A stretch of 64,000 nt of DNA. Origin: Hippasteria phrygiana. Its lineage: Eukaryota > Echinodermata > Asteroidea > Valvatida > Goniasteridae. Both the position numbers and the translations under genes were made by a program. Positions 47,495-59,370 of this stretch are shown piece after piece. The DNA is taken from NCBI GenBank assembly GCA_037893225.1, contig JAZGUH010000121.1:496001-560000 (forward strand). Direction: 5' to 3'. The notes under the pieces were generated by a model that saw only the letters and a program-made list of their open reading frames with translations, did not search any database and was not told the DNA's origin. The stretch's first letter is position 1. Each line of letters begins with the position of its first letter.

Positions 47495-47625
47495 CCGATA
47501 CGGTAACCCGGAGGTCGCAGGTTCGAATCCCGCTCCTGCCAGTTTCTTTGTTCACTTTAAAAATGTATTCAAATTTACCTAGTCAGTTTCCTTTGTGGAT
47601 TGTTTGACGAATTAAAAGTTAATTA
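47495..47625 (+). repeat. tRNA-derived SINE (B box and tail)
   Basis: GGTTCGAATCCCGCTCCTGCC then TTTACCTAGTCAGTTTCC and GTGGATTGTTTGACGAA, the same family as 18402. With 47345-47440 it forms an inverted pair. Confidence 0.75.
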
Positions 47626-47931
47626 AAATACACTACAAGACTCATTAAAAATTGGTTTACATTAAGAATCACAACTCTTTGAAATATTACTTAAAAACCT
47701 GACGAAAATAATGTTTATAGTGCTAACTTAAATGATAAAAGAGAAGGTGCATTCCGAATGAAATTAGAAGGTCTATTCCTTACACTGGGTGCTGATACTG
47801 AAAAGGCACGTCTGCCATAATGATCTTGGTTAGAACGAGGTTGAACTAAACGTGTTTAAGTGGAGGAACGAGTGGCTTTTACTGAAGGAGAAGCCTAATG
47901 CATTGTATTTTTTCACTGTGGTGTACTCTAG

Positions 47932-48069
47932 CTTCCAACCAAAATGGTGAAGGAGATTGTTGAATACTACTATCGCTGGAAGAAACTGTATCCATACAAC
48001 AGGGACATGCAGAAGTTCTGTCATCACAGCGGAATCAACCCCACGGAAGAGATGCGCAGAAATGAATGT
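47932..48069 (+). CDS. TRERF1: Exon 10: SANT helix 3 and following region
   Basis: The acceptor GTGTACTCTAG ends at 47931 and the donor is GTGAGT at 48070. It encodes LPTKMVKEIVEYYYRWKKLY, the third SANT helix with the diagnostic 'VEYYY-WKK' seen in corepressor SANT domains, then a charged segment. Both ends are in phase 0. Confidence 0.9.
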
Positions 48070-48965
48070 GTGAGTAGGACTTAAAGGCTGAACATGCGTG
48101 TGGCTGTGTGGTCTAGTGATCTTGTTCTGTTATTTGCTCACGTGTCTGTTATATTACATCGTTAAAAATGGGCAATCCTTGTATGGCGAAGCGGTATATC
48201 TTGACATGTTTATTGTTGAGTTGAAGTAACTTAAACTTCTCCACTTGGTCAGGAGAGACTGGATGTTTGAACAGTATGAGGAATGTTTGTCCAACAGAGA
48301 TCTGTTAAAAGTAGATACATGAAAATGAATTAAATTGCTGCAAAGTGCTGTTGAGATTGATCTGAGATCAGCTGGCCTAAAGTTTTTGAGAAAGAACTAG
48401 CGTAAGTTCAAAACATTAGGCCAGCTCATTTTGTTGAAAAGTAGATACGATCGTATTTAAAAACTTCTTCTTTTTTTTCGAAAATGTGGGTGGGTGGGTC
48501 AAGGAAAATATTGAAAATCGAAATTTACTTTTTAATAAAAAAAAAACGAAACAAACACATGAAAGAAAAGCTGTTTTGACTTGCCAATTACAATGACTGC
48601 AATCAATCATTCCCCACATTCTATCAAGTAATGAAACACAAGAAGTCATCAGGGCACATGTTCAAGTGGGGAGACCCACAGCTGCATCACGTTGTCACTG
48701 AAGTGGACATTTTATAATTTTGTTTTATCGAATGGAAAATCAATATTTTAAGATCGAAACTTGGGGTGGGTGGGTTGGTTAACAAAATTTGGGGGGAAAC
48801 AAAAATATCGAAATTTAGAAACATTGAAAATTTTGAATGATCCCTAAATTGTAAAGTTGATCGTTTTGCCACACAAGGGCCGTGGGATTAAGACAAGTTA
48901 TATCAATATTATACATGTTGAATGTTGATATGACTTATCAACAGGGGCCAATTTCATAGAGCTGT

Positions 48966-49117
48966 TTAACCCTAACCCTCCAGGGTATTTTGGCTAGAAA
49001 CCCTGCCAGATGCATCAGATTGCATACTTTGTCACATTGACTTGTGTGCAGAGTGCAGCAAAGTGAAGCTGTCACCACAGATGCACTGTGCTGCGTCTGG
49101 CAGGGTTAGGGTTTTAA
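48966..49117 (+). mobile_element. Telomere-like-ended MITE family 2, copy 3 (nested)
   Basis: From TTAACCCTAACCCTCCAGGG to GGGTTAGGGTTTTAA; inserted where the host had TTAAGCAC. Confidence 0.8.
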
Positions 49118-49180
49118 GCAACAAATTTGCAGGTATGTTGCAACTGTGTTGACTGGTAACCTGATTTTATTAAGCAACGT

Positions 49181-49403
49181 TTTTATGCTTTGTGTACGGA
49201 TGACGCTATATGGCGCCAAAAAAACAGTGCCACCAGGCCGGATGATGCCATTGGCTGCTGTTTGTGCAGTTTTAATCCATTGTTGGATTATTATGTATAT
49301 GTTATGCTTGACTGCACAAACACATTGTGGCCGTTTCGCTTGGCTGCCAGAGCCGCCGCGGCACCCCGACGTCTCCCGTAAAATACCGTACTCATGGGGT
49401 TAA
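49181..49403 (+). mobile_element. TTAA-ended MITE family 1, copy 4 (nested, left end worn)
   Basis: The core and the right end CCGTACTCATGGGGTTAA are intact; the left end reads TTTTATGCTTTGTGTACGG instead of TTAACCC. Confidence 0.75.
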
Positions 49404-49861
49404 GCAGCTCTATGAAATTGGCCCCAGGACTTAAATTGGGATTGTTGTCTTATCGATGGCTTGTTGAGTTATCCATGGTAATTACATTCGGTATGTACAT
49501 TAAGTTTAATTTGTTTTTGTTTTAAGTTTGTTAGTGCATTTTAGACTTGTCCTGTTCATATGTCATGTTTAGTCCTGCCTTCATAATTGCCATGATATGG
49601 CTTCCTACTCTTTCATAACCCTAAGCCAATATTATTTGTGTGATCAGTTTTTAGACATAGCCAAAGTAGAAGATGCAATTTAAAGAGAATTCTTCCCTTC
49701 CTTACGTGGTGTTTTACACCTGTATGCTCAGTGCTTACCAAGAGTATATGGGAAGAAATGCACACATGTAAATCTGACATCTTTCAATCTGTAGACATTT
49801 ATTACTTGGCACCTGCTGTTACATTGGATTTGAATCGACCAGCCGACCCCAGCAAGCTCGA

Positions 49862-49930
49862 CAGTCATGTGGTTGAGATGTCTGCACTAGTAAGTTGGAG
49901 GTCATAGGTTCGAGTCCTGCCCGAGTAAGC
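49862..49930 (+). repeat. tRNA-like SINE fragment
   Basis: B-box GGTTCGAGTCC with a degenerate A-box upstream (TGGTTGAGATG); no closed cloverleaf. Confidence 0.45.
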
Positions 49931-50142
49931 CTGTGAATCCTTTCCCACAGGCTCTCGGAAAGCATTGAGCATACAGTTGGGAAGGGAAAAAGTCTGAATA
50001 GTCAGTTGTCAGATTTTTCCTGACCTTGTGATACTTGAGATGTCCTTGCTTCGTGTGTTTGTTCTCTGACTAATACGGGTATCCCGCCTCCTTTGTCTTT
50101 CTCTCTCTTTTCCCCCCGTTCTCGTTTCCTTTACGCTACCAG

Positions 50143-50334
50143 GACCTCTATCCGGAAGAGACTTTCATAGATTATGTTCCTCTCAAGGAGTATAGACATG
50201 ATAAGTACTATAGAGGGCAGACTAGCTATAGAGGGCAGACTAGGAACAATAATCATGTGAAAACTTCCTCTAATCAGGAGGACAAACCAGTGAACCAGGG
50301 GCCGTTCACCTGCAACTATCCAGACTGCGAGGCG
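50143..50334 (+). CDS. TRERF1: Exon 11: linker with duplicated hexapeptide and start of C2H2 finger 5
   Basis: The acceptor CCTTTACGCTACCAG ends at 50142 and the donor is GTGAGT at 50335. It starts DLYPEETFIDYVPLKEY, passes an in-frame 18-bp tandem duplication (50208-50225 and 50226-50243, YRGQTS/YRGQTR), and ends in FTCNYPDCEA with C1036 and C1041 of finger 5. The histidines lie in the next exon. Confidence 0.88.
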
Positions 50335-50731
50335 GTGAGTAATACAGCCGGTCATTCCTGCTGCCATCTTGTTTATTATCATTTGTCACTTCCATTCTGT
50401 AGTTTTTATTACGTGTGAATAATATAGGGTTCCCAGTGTGGTTGTTTTGTGGAGTGGCACCCCGGTGCCCCCATTATAACGACCGGGCTCAAGGGGTTAG
50501 CAAGTTTCCTTTAGGCTGAATGGTTAATGCTAGTATTTGCAATGCAGTTTCAACTGATAAAGGTGCAGATCAGATGCTATGCCACCCCACATTGATCCAG
50601 CCCACGGAGAACTCCCTGTAACTCTTGCAAGGGACAGAAAGTCATTTTTAATAACATAGTTTGATTTGCAAACTACTGTGAGTGGCTTATTATCAGATGT
50701 AAATATACACAGGTGGACTGTGATGCACTTT

Positions 50732-51206
50732 AACCCTAACCCTCTCAGTGTTTTTCATATGGCCCTGGTAAAATCCAACAATTTTCAACAAAACTGAAAT
50801 AAGAAGCGTGTGGAATAACAAAATCCAACAGCAAATTTGGTTGGATTCTGCAGTGTACCACCAATACACACCAGCCTTGGAATTTTGCAGCTATATTGTA
50901 TAATTCTGAATGCAACAAAATAAAACATGTATTTGATTGTATGAGCCTTGCCAGATCCAACAAAATCCAACTGAAATTTTAGTAGTCGCACTTCCACTCT
51001 CCTAAATACGACAATCCAACAGGTACACGTAAATTTAGCTTCCACCCTGCTAAATACGACAATCCGACTGGTATATTTAGCTGCTACCCTGCTGAAGACG
51101 ACAATATCCAACACACCATGTAGTTTGTGTTGACTGCGAAATCCAACAAATTACAATAGTTTGTACGATTGTTTGATTTTGTTGGATTTAGCAGGGTTTG
51201 GGTTAA
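50732..51206. mobile_element. Telomere-like-ended element with AAATCCAACA repeats
   Basis: TTAACCCTAACCCTCTCAG at the left, CAGGGTTTGGGTTAA at the right. Inside, AAATCCAACA and CCTGCTAAATACGACAATCC motifs repeat. A short match lies near 805-842. Confidence 0.65.
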
Positions 51207-51480
51207 AGCACAATAAATGACATGCCCCAAAGTGTACTGCAGTGACTGTTGCCGTGTGGTAAATGCCTCACATTAGCTGCGACACCTGTGTGTGGCCATA
51301 GTCTCAGCATCACTTGCTGTGCATTCTTCACTTCAACCTTAACTCCTAACCCAATTGATGTTTTGCTAGCAACCTTCCCAATCCCCCCCCCAGAAATTGG
51401 CCCCTGTACTCATCAGAGTTTATTCTGTTACTTTTGCATGAACATACTGCAGCTTTGTAAACATCACACATGGGACATGC

Positions 51481-52410
51481 AGTGTTCTCCACGGCCTAAA
51501 ATTTTTGCAGGGCGGCAGACACAATGCGATCGTGGAGCGCGAAGCCCTTACGGCATGGGGTCCGGGGCCCGCCTAAGGGCTTCTAGATGCTCTGTGGTGC
51601 AATCTGAGGCATTTCCTGGCCACTTTCTTCTGACTCTTTGAATCAAATTTGCTCGTGTTTTCAACTTGAAATGAAGGCAAGATTTTTAGGGGGAGGGGGT
51701 TTGGTCATCAAAAGTTGATTTTTTTGGGGGGGGGGGACAATTTGTTTTACTGAGTGGAACTCGTCACCGAGCGGGGGTTCGGGGGTTACGGGCCTGAATA
51801 AACAAATGATCAGTTTGACTGTAAAAAGACCGACAGAATTGAGTTATTACTTAAGGCTGGTTTATAGTCGGTCGGCGATGGTCGCCGCGACATAAAATTG
51901 ACGCGCGATCCTTTTACGCACATAGATATAGAACGTTTAAACAATAACTTTACGTTCTATATTTATGTGCGTGAAAGGATCGCGCGTCAATTGCTAAACA
52001 TGCACGTGGGCGCGGCGTGGATAAGGTATTTTCCGAGAGAAAAAGACGCCCTCAAGTGTTACGGAAAATTGTAATTTAGGTAAACTGGTTCTCGACGCGA
52101 CAAAGTGAAAATGATATTACCAGGGAGATTGGAACCAGTCCAGAATAATACGTGTATAGTTTTATGATGTGAATGCATAATATGTTGCGTACGTTGCGTC
52201 CAAATCTGTTCGATTACTATAAACGCTACTGCAATACTGCTGGATGTTAATGCTGGCAAACTCTTCATGTTCGTTCCACATAGTGCGGTAAACTTCTTCG
52301 TACTTTAGATAAACTGTGAAGACGGTGGAGAATGGGGGGAAAATCCAATGGAAAAAAAATAGCGGGGCGGTAAAACTTTAGCCCTGCTAAAACCCCTCGT
52401 GGAGAACACT
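51481..52410. mobile_element. 930-bp hAT-like non-autonomous element
   Basis: Inverted ends AGTGTTCTCCACG / CGTGGAGAACACT, flanked by GGACATGC (51473-51480) and GGACATGT (52411-52418), an 8-bp target duplication with one change. An 8-bp duplication fits hAT. Near the centre is a 93-bp hairpin (51898-51990). No transposase. Confidence 0.8.
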
Positions 52411-53656
52411 GGACATGTTCTCAAGGTTGTGTGTGATTAATACGGGAGGATACTGCTAATATATTTTTGTCAAGTGTCACCAAAATGCATTTATCCAAGT
52501 TAAATCTGTTCTGAATTGTTTGAACTCTGATTGATCAATGAGATATTCCCATAAAAACAAACTGACGTAGAACGTGAAGCTTCAATACATTTTTGGGTCT
52601 ATTTTTGGGTTTGGTATTTGGAAAAACGAAGCACCACCTGGGAGTAATATGCTTTGTCAAACAAATCATGCATGATTAGACGGCATTGCTGGTTTTCATA
52701 GTGTTTGTTTTCTCATCAGTAATGAAGTGCAGGAATTGCTTCAATACATCCAGCGTACATCTATGCACAAACACAGTAGTGGCTTCTTGTGGGGAAATAA
52801 AACCCCACGTATGTAGACTGCCTTGGAGTGAGCATCATATAGGTATCGCTTGGAGCAGGTTAAACCACCTGTGTGCACGCAGCACGCTTGGCTAGTTTAC
52901 TCGAATAAAGCACTTCATTAACATCATCACACTACATTTAACGACATGCGAAAATTATGTCTACCATTGCTAAAACCTTAATAAATTATGAATGACTGGA
53001 ATAAATTTTCTTCCAGTGTCGTTTCACACTCACCATTTTCATTATTTCCCACACAAAAATGAAGTTTCCCTTTGAATTAATGTAAGCCAAGGCAAAGGGA
53101 ACAGTATTGTATAACTTTAGCCCACTTAGATTCCTAATTGTCAGTTTTCATATTTTTTCCTATCGAATATGTACTTCAACCGTAGAGGCCGCTGTTTAGC
53201 CCAGCAAGAAGAATCCTATTTAAACAGCAACAGAGCATGGGAATCTGGGTTGATGCATCAAAGTCATGTGTTGTAAATGTGCCCAAACTGCAGCTATGCA
53301 CCTCAGTGTGGACATACTGTGAACGGAAAAATTGGCAGTGTCCACTTAGTACTGTAGTTTTTGCATAATCACGGCAAGTTTAACATATTTGACATGTCCC
53401 ATTAAAATGAGCAGAAAGTCGCACTGTGGCATTCTGGGTTAAAAGGAAAAATCCTTAAGTGGAAAGTCGTTTTGGGGATTTCAGCATTGTAACGTCTGAA
53501 AAATGCCTTTCCTTCATACCCGAAAGTTTTATAATTGAATTCAGTCTTAAAACTCTTTTTTATTGGGGGGGTGGGGGGGGGGGGGGGTTTGCACTGACAT
53601 GGTATGGTCTACAACTCTACATGATCTCTATTTTCTCAAAATAAGTTGTCATGACT

Positions 53657-53801
53657 TTAACCCTAACCCTTCAGGGTATGTTTGCTGGAACCCTTGGCAG
53701 ACGCATCAGATTGCATACTTTGTCACATTGACTTGTGTGGAAAGTGCAGCAAAGTGGAACTGTCAGCACTGTGCTGCGTCTGGCAGGGTTTATAGGGTTA
53801 A
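53657..53801 (+). mobile_element. Telomere-like-ended MITE family 2, copy 4
   Basis: TTAACCCTAACCCTTCAGGG to GGCAGGGTTTATAGGGTTAA, in intron 11. Confidence 0.75.
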
Positions 53802-54063
53802 CATGTGCAAAAGGTTATACCGTGGGCTAGGAATAATCTACAGCAACACAATGCATCAAATAAAAGCTTGTTACCTGTACTTTCAGGAAGTACTATAATC
53901 TCCGTTTTTATATTTCACTTTCCACCAATTTTGTGATACCAGGTCACACAAAATTGACTTCAAATTGGCATCATTTCATACAAGCAGGAGGCATTCCTAC
54001 TCTGTTCCATTCTTGACCCCCCAGTGCTTGACCTTGTTGTTTTGACCCCTTCTCCCCCACCAG

Positions 54064-54287
54064 ACTTTCAAGTCCAGGCAGGCCCTGAATGGCCACATCC
54101 GTGTGCACGGCGGCAGCTACAAATCCCAGCCTACAGCCAAGGAAGTCCGACCGGTCCAGCGCAGCATGTCCCCGATCTCTGAATCTACCTCCACGTCGGG
54201 AACGTCACGGCGAATGTCCACAGATTCCTCCTCTGGGGAGAGTATAGAACCTGAGCCGATCACCTTCCCCTGCAAGATCTGTGGCAA
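54064..54287 (+). CDS. TRERF1: Exon 12: end of C2H2 finger 5, Ser/Thr linker, start of finger 6
   Basis: The acceptor is CTCCCCCACCAG; the donor is GTAAGT at 54288. TFKSRQALNGHIRVHGG supplies H1054 and H1058, completing C-x4-C-x12-H-x3-H. A Ser/Thr-rich linker with several SP and RRMS sites, likely phosphorylated, follows. The exon ends in FPCKICG with C1113 and C1116 of finger 6. The last codon is split AA|G. Confidence 0.9.
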
Positions 54288-54719
54288 GTAAGTCTGACAA
54301 GCCATTATCATTATTTGGGCAATGCTTTGTAATTCTATCTTTCCCCATTTGTTTGCCCTTGTAATAAGGGTTAGTCGGTCCCCCAATATAGATATTGCTG
54401 CTGTATATACATTTTAAACAAAGTAAAACATTTAAACTCGAAATACGAAGTTGCCCTCCTACAAAAAACCCACTTGACTGAAAAGAAATTGCACTTTTTC
54501 GAAAGAAGTTGAAACATCAAGAACAAAAATTAGCTCTCCTCCCGAAGCAAAAGTGCATTGCTCTCAAAAGAACTTGCACGGCTACACTCTTATTGCAAAC
54601 GCTGGCCACATTCGCTTGGAAACCTTGAAAAAAGAACGAGATGGATGATCTTTGCAGGATTCTTACTGTACTTTGGATAATCTTGGGTTACATCACACAT
54701 TATACAACACCTGAATAAA

Positions 54720-55275
54720 TCTGATTGGTGGATCGTCGATCACGTGCATTGAATTATTCGTTTCATCGCACGGCGCGAAGTTACATCAAACGGTAAGCGT
54801 GTGATGTAACTTCCCTAATTTCACGCTCACTATAGGTGGCACTACAACACAGCTGTCATTCACACAAAATGGCGGACGATGTTCCCGAACCGCGGTTTGT
54901 TTTAACAGACGGCGAAATATTGGAACTCGTAGGTGATGCTGACGCTGTTAACACAGAGACAAATCAAATATGCAGTCAAACGATTAGAGGAATTTGCAAG
55001 ACACGCAGGAACAACAATTGAAGCTTTAACTGATTCGGAACTTGACATCTTTTTGTCACGGTTTTATGCGGGACTGAGAAGGGAAAACGGCACGTTGTAA
55101 CACAAAGAAATCCATGCATGCAATCCGACAAAGATTTATTCAGGTGTTGTATAAAACAAATAATGAATGTTTATGAGTGCAATGGTAAGAATAATTTCAT
55201 GAGGTGACAGATTGAATGTTCCATTCCACGAAGGGAATTATCGCACTAATAAACATTCATTATTTGTATACTATC
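54720..55275 (+). mobile_element. Crypton-like tyrosine recombinase fragment, copy 2
   Basis: ATG at 54869 gives MADDVPEPRFVLTDGEILEL and VGDADAVNT; after frame changes come RLEEFARHAGTT, then SRFYAGLRRENGTL near 55070. As in copy 1, only the N-terminal region is kept and an inverted AT-rich tail follows. In intron 12. Confidence 0.6.
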
Positions 55276-55802
55276 AGGTCATACCCCCGAAGGAGTTATA
55301 ATTGGAAGCTATAGATTGATATGTGACCCTTTTTTTTTTTTTTTTTACTTTTGAGGATGTGTGGCTCTTTCTTTGTGTGCCAGCCATATTTATTCAGTGG
55401 AAAATATTGTACCTGTAGATCTGCATTATGAACAATCTCAACAGGCTTTCAAGTATTCCTACTTTACCTAGTGTTTCCTAATTTTCATACTTTTTTCTTG
55501 AAATTCCTATTACTATTTTTACTCTTGTCCTGTGTATTTTTTTTCCCCTTCCCCTACTATTCTCCTTTTTTCACCTGGATTTGCTTGGAAGCCCGTCGCA
55601 ACATTAACAGTTAAAAGGGCTAAACTCTCACTTGCCTGTGAAACCCATGCATAGGTTGCTTTGATTTACAGAACCTGTATTTCAGAGCAGTAAATCATGC
55701 GAAAAGGTCTACAGAGCCTAAATGACACCCTGAGATATTGTACAAACAGGAATTATGTTAACGAGGAGTTCTGAATGTCACCGTCACTGTTCCCTTCTTC
55801 AG

Positions 55803-56139
55803 GGTATTTTCAAAGGTCAAAAGCCGGAGTGCTCACATGAAGAGCCATCGTAAGCCTGATGCTGTCAAGAAGCCACCCGTCCTGTCCCCCCAGGATGAGT
55901 CACCTCCTGAGTTTGGCTCGGAGACCCTGAACCATTACGCGGTTGACGACTCGGAAGACGAAGACGATGACGACATGGATGAAGAGGACGATTTCCCCCA
56001 CGACAGAGGCGGCAACGATCGCGAAGATGATGATGGAAGTTCCTCAAGCCAGTCTGGTAGCCGCAGTGAAAGCAGCAGCGGCAGCGAGAGTGAGTCAGAC
56101 TCGGTAAACTCGGACATGGGCCAGGAAATGAGCATGTGA
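55803..56139 (+). CDS. TRERF1: Exon 13 (last): end of C2H2 finger 6, acidic and serine-rich C-terminus, stop
   Basis: The acceptor TTCCCTTCTTCAG ends at 55802. It gives VFSKVKSRSAHMKSH (H1129, H1133), closing finger 6; 'KSRSAHMKSH' is a family hallmark of the C-terminal finger. The tail has a dense Asp/Glu run (DDSEDEDDDDMDEEDD) and a SESSSGSESESD stretch resembling casein kinase 2 sites. The TGA stop is at 56137-56139. Confidence 0.92.
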
Positions 56140-56684
56140 GGTGTGTTGTGGATTCTTTACACTCGGATGACCAGAGGGCACCTTGGACCATCTTGGAGTA
56201 ATCGTAGTGTACATAGACCCTTCATAACATGGAGTTGTGTAGTGAAAGTGTATGCTGCAGTGCCTTTTGGGACAGGTTGCAACTGTTTTGTACACAGAAT
56301 CCCATAGGCGTGCTGTCCTTACATGGGTCTATGTACAGTGTGTGGCAGGTTAAACCACGTGACATGCCTGACTGGTTTATTTGAATAATCACATCATGAC
56401 CATCACTGCACGTGGAGGTCCAATATGGACTGGTGACATCATATGAAAAGGGTCTATCATTGTACATGGCCACTGAGGTATGGGGTGTGTGTTCCTAGCT
56501 GGCTGGGACCTCATATCGATGTGCAATATATACCGAGTCAAGGGCATGCTGCCCTGCACAAGTGTCTGTCATCTTGGCAGGTGGACCGAGTCCAATAGAC
56601 GAATTCTAAATTGACGAAAAAAGCACCAATCTGCGCACTTCCGGGTTTGTGAAAGAGCCTCCCAGTGCTAATCATATAACTGGC

Positions 56685-56746
56685 AGTGCAGCGCACATTT
56701 AGCATAGTCGGCTGTTAAGCCGACTATGCTAAACGTGCACTGCGCT
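56685..56746. repeat. Long hairpin after the stop codon
   Basis: 29-nt arms (AGTGCAGCGCACATTTAGCA...) with a GTTA loop and two mismatches, inside a larger inverted pair around GCGCACTTCC / GGAAGTGCG (56633-56850). Confidence 0.8.
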
Positions 56747-58312
56747 ACCATTTATGGCGTGATTTAATCATGCATGAATGAATTTGTTGAATAGCGCTGT
56801 TTTTGTTTTAGCATTGACATCCTCTTTTCATCCTGGAAGTGCGTAGACAGGGCTAATGTGAAATTTCTCTGTAGAAATTTGTTTTTCTCCAAATAATCTT
56901 TTTTTTTTCTAATGAATTTCTGATTTCACACAATCAGTGAATGGAGTCTGCCTCATTTATTTTCATTAACCTTAACAGTCCCGAATCCTCCAATTTTAAT
57001 ACGATTTTCCACACATCCAAGGGAGTTAGGGTTATCAAATTTTTCAATCACGAACAAGTTCCGACTCTAATTCCAAAATATAATTAACAGCACACCTCAT
57101 AGAACGTCCTTCATGAAATTTAATAGACGCTGGTCTCAAAAAATTCAAGCATTGGTTGTTGAGCTTTCTAAGATAAACTGTTGTAGGCGAGACTTTTTAT
57201 TAAAGTCCTCTTTAAAATCGCACATCTACTTGGTATTCCAGTGGTCTGGTGCTTTGACTTAATACAAGATACAAGTATTTTTCCTTGTAGGTCAAGTTGT
57301 AACTCGCCAAGTTCTTTTCAAAGTACTTTGTGATTCATTTTGTCATGTGTACACATTGTGTACACATGAATGCAAAAACACTCATCCTCATTCATGCAGG
57401 GGATTCCATGGACATAGACTGGACGGTCTATGGGCTGATTCCCATTAGACAATCTGAATACATCAACCCTGACAAACAGTAATGGCCGCCTCAAGCTGAT
57501 TCTCGGATATGAGTGTGCTTGTTACAGCAGACTTGCTGTTGTTGGTTGGATGCTCGACTGCAGTGGACCTGTGATGTAATGATGTTATTACACCATGTTT
57601 ACTGCATTCGCCAAGTGGGGACATGCAGTAATGTTGTAATACACGGTTTCTCCAACAAAATGTATTTGTACGGAGATGCTTGTATAGAGGATTGTTTTTA
57701 CTTCGTATAATAGCCTTAAAGGAAATTATTAATTCCAGATGAGTTTGAAAAACGTAGTTGTGTTTGTTGCACAAAACATGTAAAAACTTGTGTGTACTGA
57801 AATGCATACCGTGATACCACAGCGCGTTGTTTTCTGTCCTTACCTACCAGGGTGCACTAATTCAACGGGTGTAAACACGATGTAAAGTCATTACATCATA
57901 GATCCATAATTTGAGATAGAGCTATAAACACGTTTGCTGTGTATGAAGTGAGTACAGATGGATCTCATGACATCAATGAATTTCAATACATCATAAGTTA
58001 ATGATTGACACCTTTTACAGCATTGAGATAATCTCATCCAAATTAAATGGAATGTCTTATCTTTGCTGTTGAAATTAAAGTATACATGTAGGATGGGACG
58101 CTGTATTACCGCTGTACTTATCAGGGTGATATCGCGTTTCCCGATCGGACTAGAGATTGCTCACTAACCTTCCCGAATTGTCCTGTCTTTTGTGTTGTAT
58201 AACTCTTGCTTTTTTAAACTGACATAAAAAATCCGACGGTGGTTTGGTTTATTCCCATGCGATGCCTGTGAAAATAGACATGCTCGTCATTGCTCGCCAT
58301 TGCTCGGCGGAG

Positions 58313-58965
58313 TACAGACTCTGTATTATCGCGGTATGTGGGAAGTGTTTTTTACAATGATTTCAACTTTTTTATTCATGGTTAATGTTTGACCAAATCA
58401 TCCCCTGAATAAAGTCTGATATTTTCCCTGTAAAGTTCAAGTTGATTAAAGACGATTAGGCCCTGCAAGATGATTTCTTAACACCCTGTCCCCCCTCGAA
58501 GGCGACAAAATTCACTGAGACAAGTCTACTGATTGACGATTGGGGGCCCCATTCACTTTACACGTTGCGTCGTTCTATTTGTTTTACCGCACTGTCCTTA
58601 TTTTGATCCCGTAAATGTTTCTACGATTTTGCGGTGGAAATATCGTCCTTCGGCGTCATTTTGCATTTGCAGCTGTAGAATGGGAACCAGACAATGGAAC
58701 TTCCATGGACAGAGCACCATTAAAGATTCATGTTAAAATATAGACGGTACCTTTTAGCAGACACGGTGAGGCAAAATGTACAAGTTTTGGAAAACGTGAA
58801 TATTTATTAAAAATCGTTAAGTCCCGACACAAAATTTTTTAATCGTCATTTTTTACACAAATCAGCAGAAAGTCCTTAATGCTTGATGAATTGGATATAG
58901 TTTTGGCAACGGAAAAAAAAGAATTTCCGATGCCGCGATAATAGAGTTGCCGCGATAATAGGGAG
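58313..58965. mobile_element. Possible TIR element with GACTC.TATTATCGCGG ends
   Basis: GACTCTGTATTATCGCGG near 58317 and the complement of CCGCGATAATAGGGAGTC near 58968 are inverted; no transposase visible. Confidence 0.4.
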
Positions 58966-59370
58966 TCCGACTATAAATGCCGTAAATGTCATGACGTCCT
59001 TGAAGAGAATACAGGGAATCATTGTGATTCCTGTACTCCACTGCTATTTGCAATTTGCCAGCAAAAGTTGGAAGTTACTATCTAGCAAACACGAATCCGT
59101 TGGGGGAACATTGTCAAAACAAAACCTTTTGGGGTCTTGATTTTGTGCATAGCATGCCTCATACATTTGGTGTTTATTGATTTGCCCATCCACAACTAAG
59201 TAGATATATTTGCTCTCATTTTTGTTTACATACACGATATTATTTTGGAATTTTCAATTAAAGGAATTAAGGGAACACAAAAGTTTGACACTGTCTGTTA
59301 AACTTTATTCAGAAATGATCAAGTACATGTGTGTGGGGTGATAAATGTGTCGGTTATGCTGTACTTGATG

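Larger units (their letters stand above)
48944..49425. mobile_element. MITE family 4, copy 2, hosting two other elements
   Basis: The host ends GGGGCCAATTTCATAGAGCTG (48944) and CAGCTCTATGAAATTGGCCCC (49425) are interrupted by family 2 (48966-49117) and family 1 (49181-49403), both at TTAA-like sites. The remaining host core is GGTAACCTGATTTTATTAAG. Confidence 0.8.
11417..56139 (+). other. TRERF1: Gene locus: C2H2 / ELM2-SANT corepressor of the TRERF1-ZNF541-MIDEAS family (5' partial)
   Basis: Thirteen coding exons join in one frame: 3692 nt, of which the first 2 complete a split codon, giving 1229 residues and a TGA stop. All introns are GT-AG and every phase matches. Numbering from the first whole codon (11419): C2H2 fingers at 31-51, 59-79 and 87-110; Q tract 185-228; finger 416-436; ELM2 about 797-880; SANT about 905-955; fingers 1036-1058 and 1113-1133; acidic tail to 1229. 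Fingers followed by ELM2-SANT and C-terminal fingers is the TRERF1/ZNF541 arrangement. Vertebrate relatives are nuclear and scaffold HDAC1/2 (MiDAC-type complexes). The N-terminus is missing. Family assignment is strong; which vertebrate paralogue is closest cannot be decided here, and this may be the single unduplicated ancestor. The symbol is that of the family. Confidence 0.9.
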
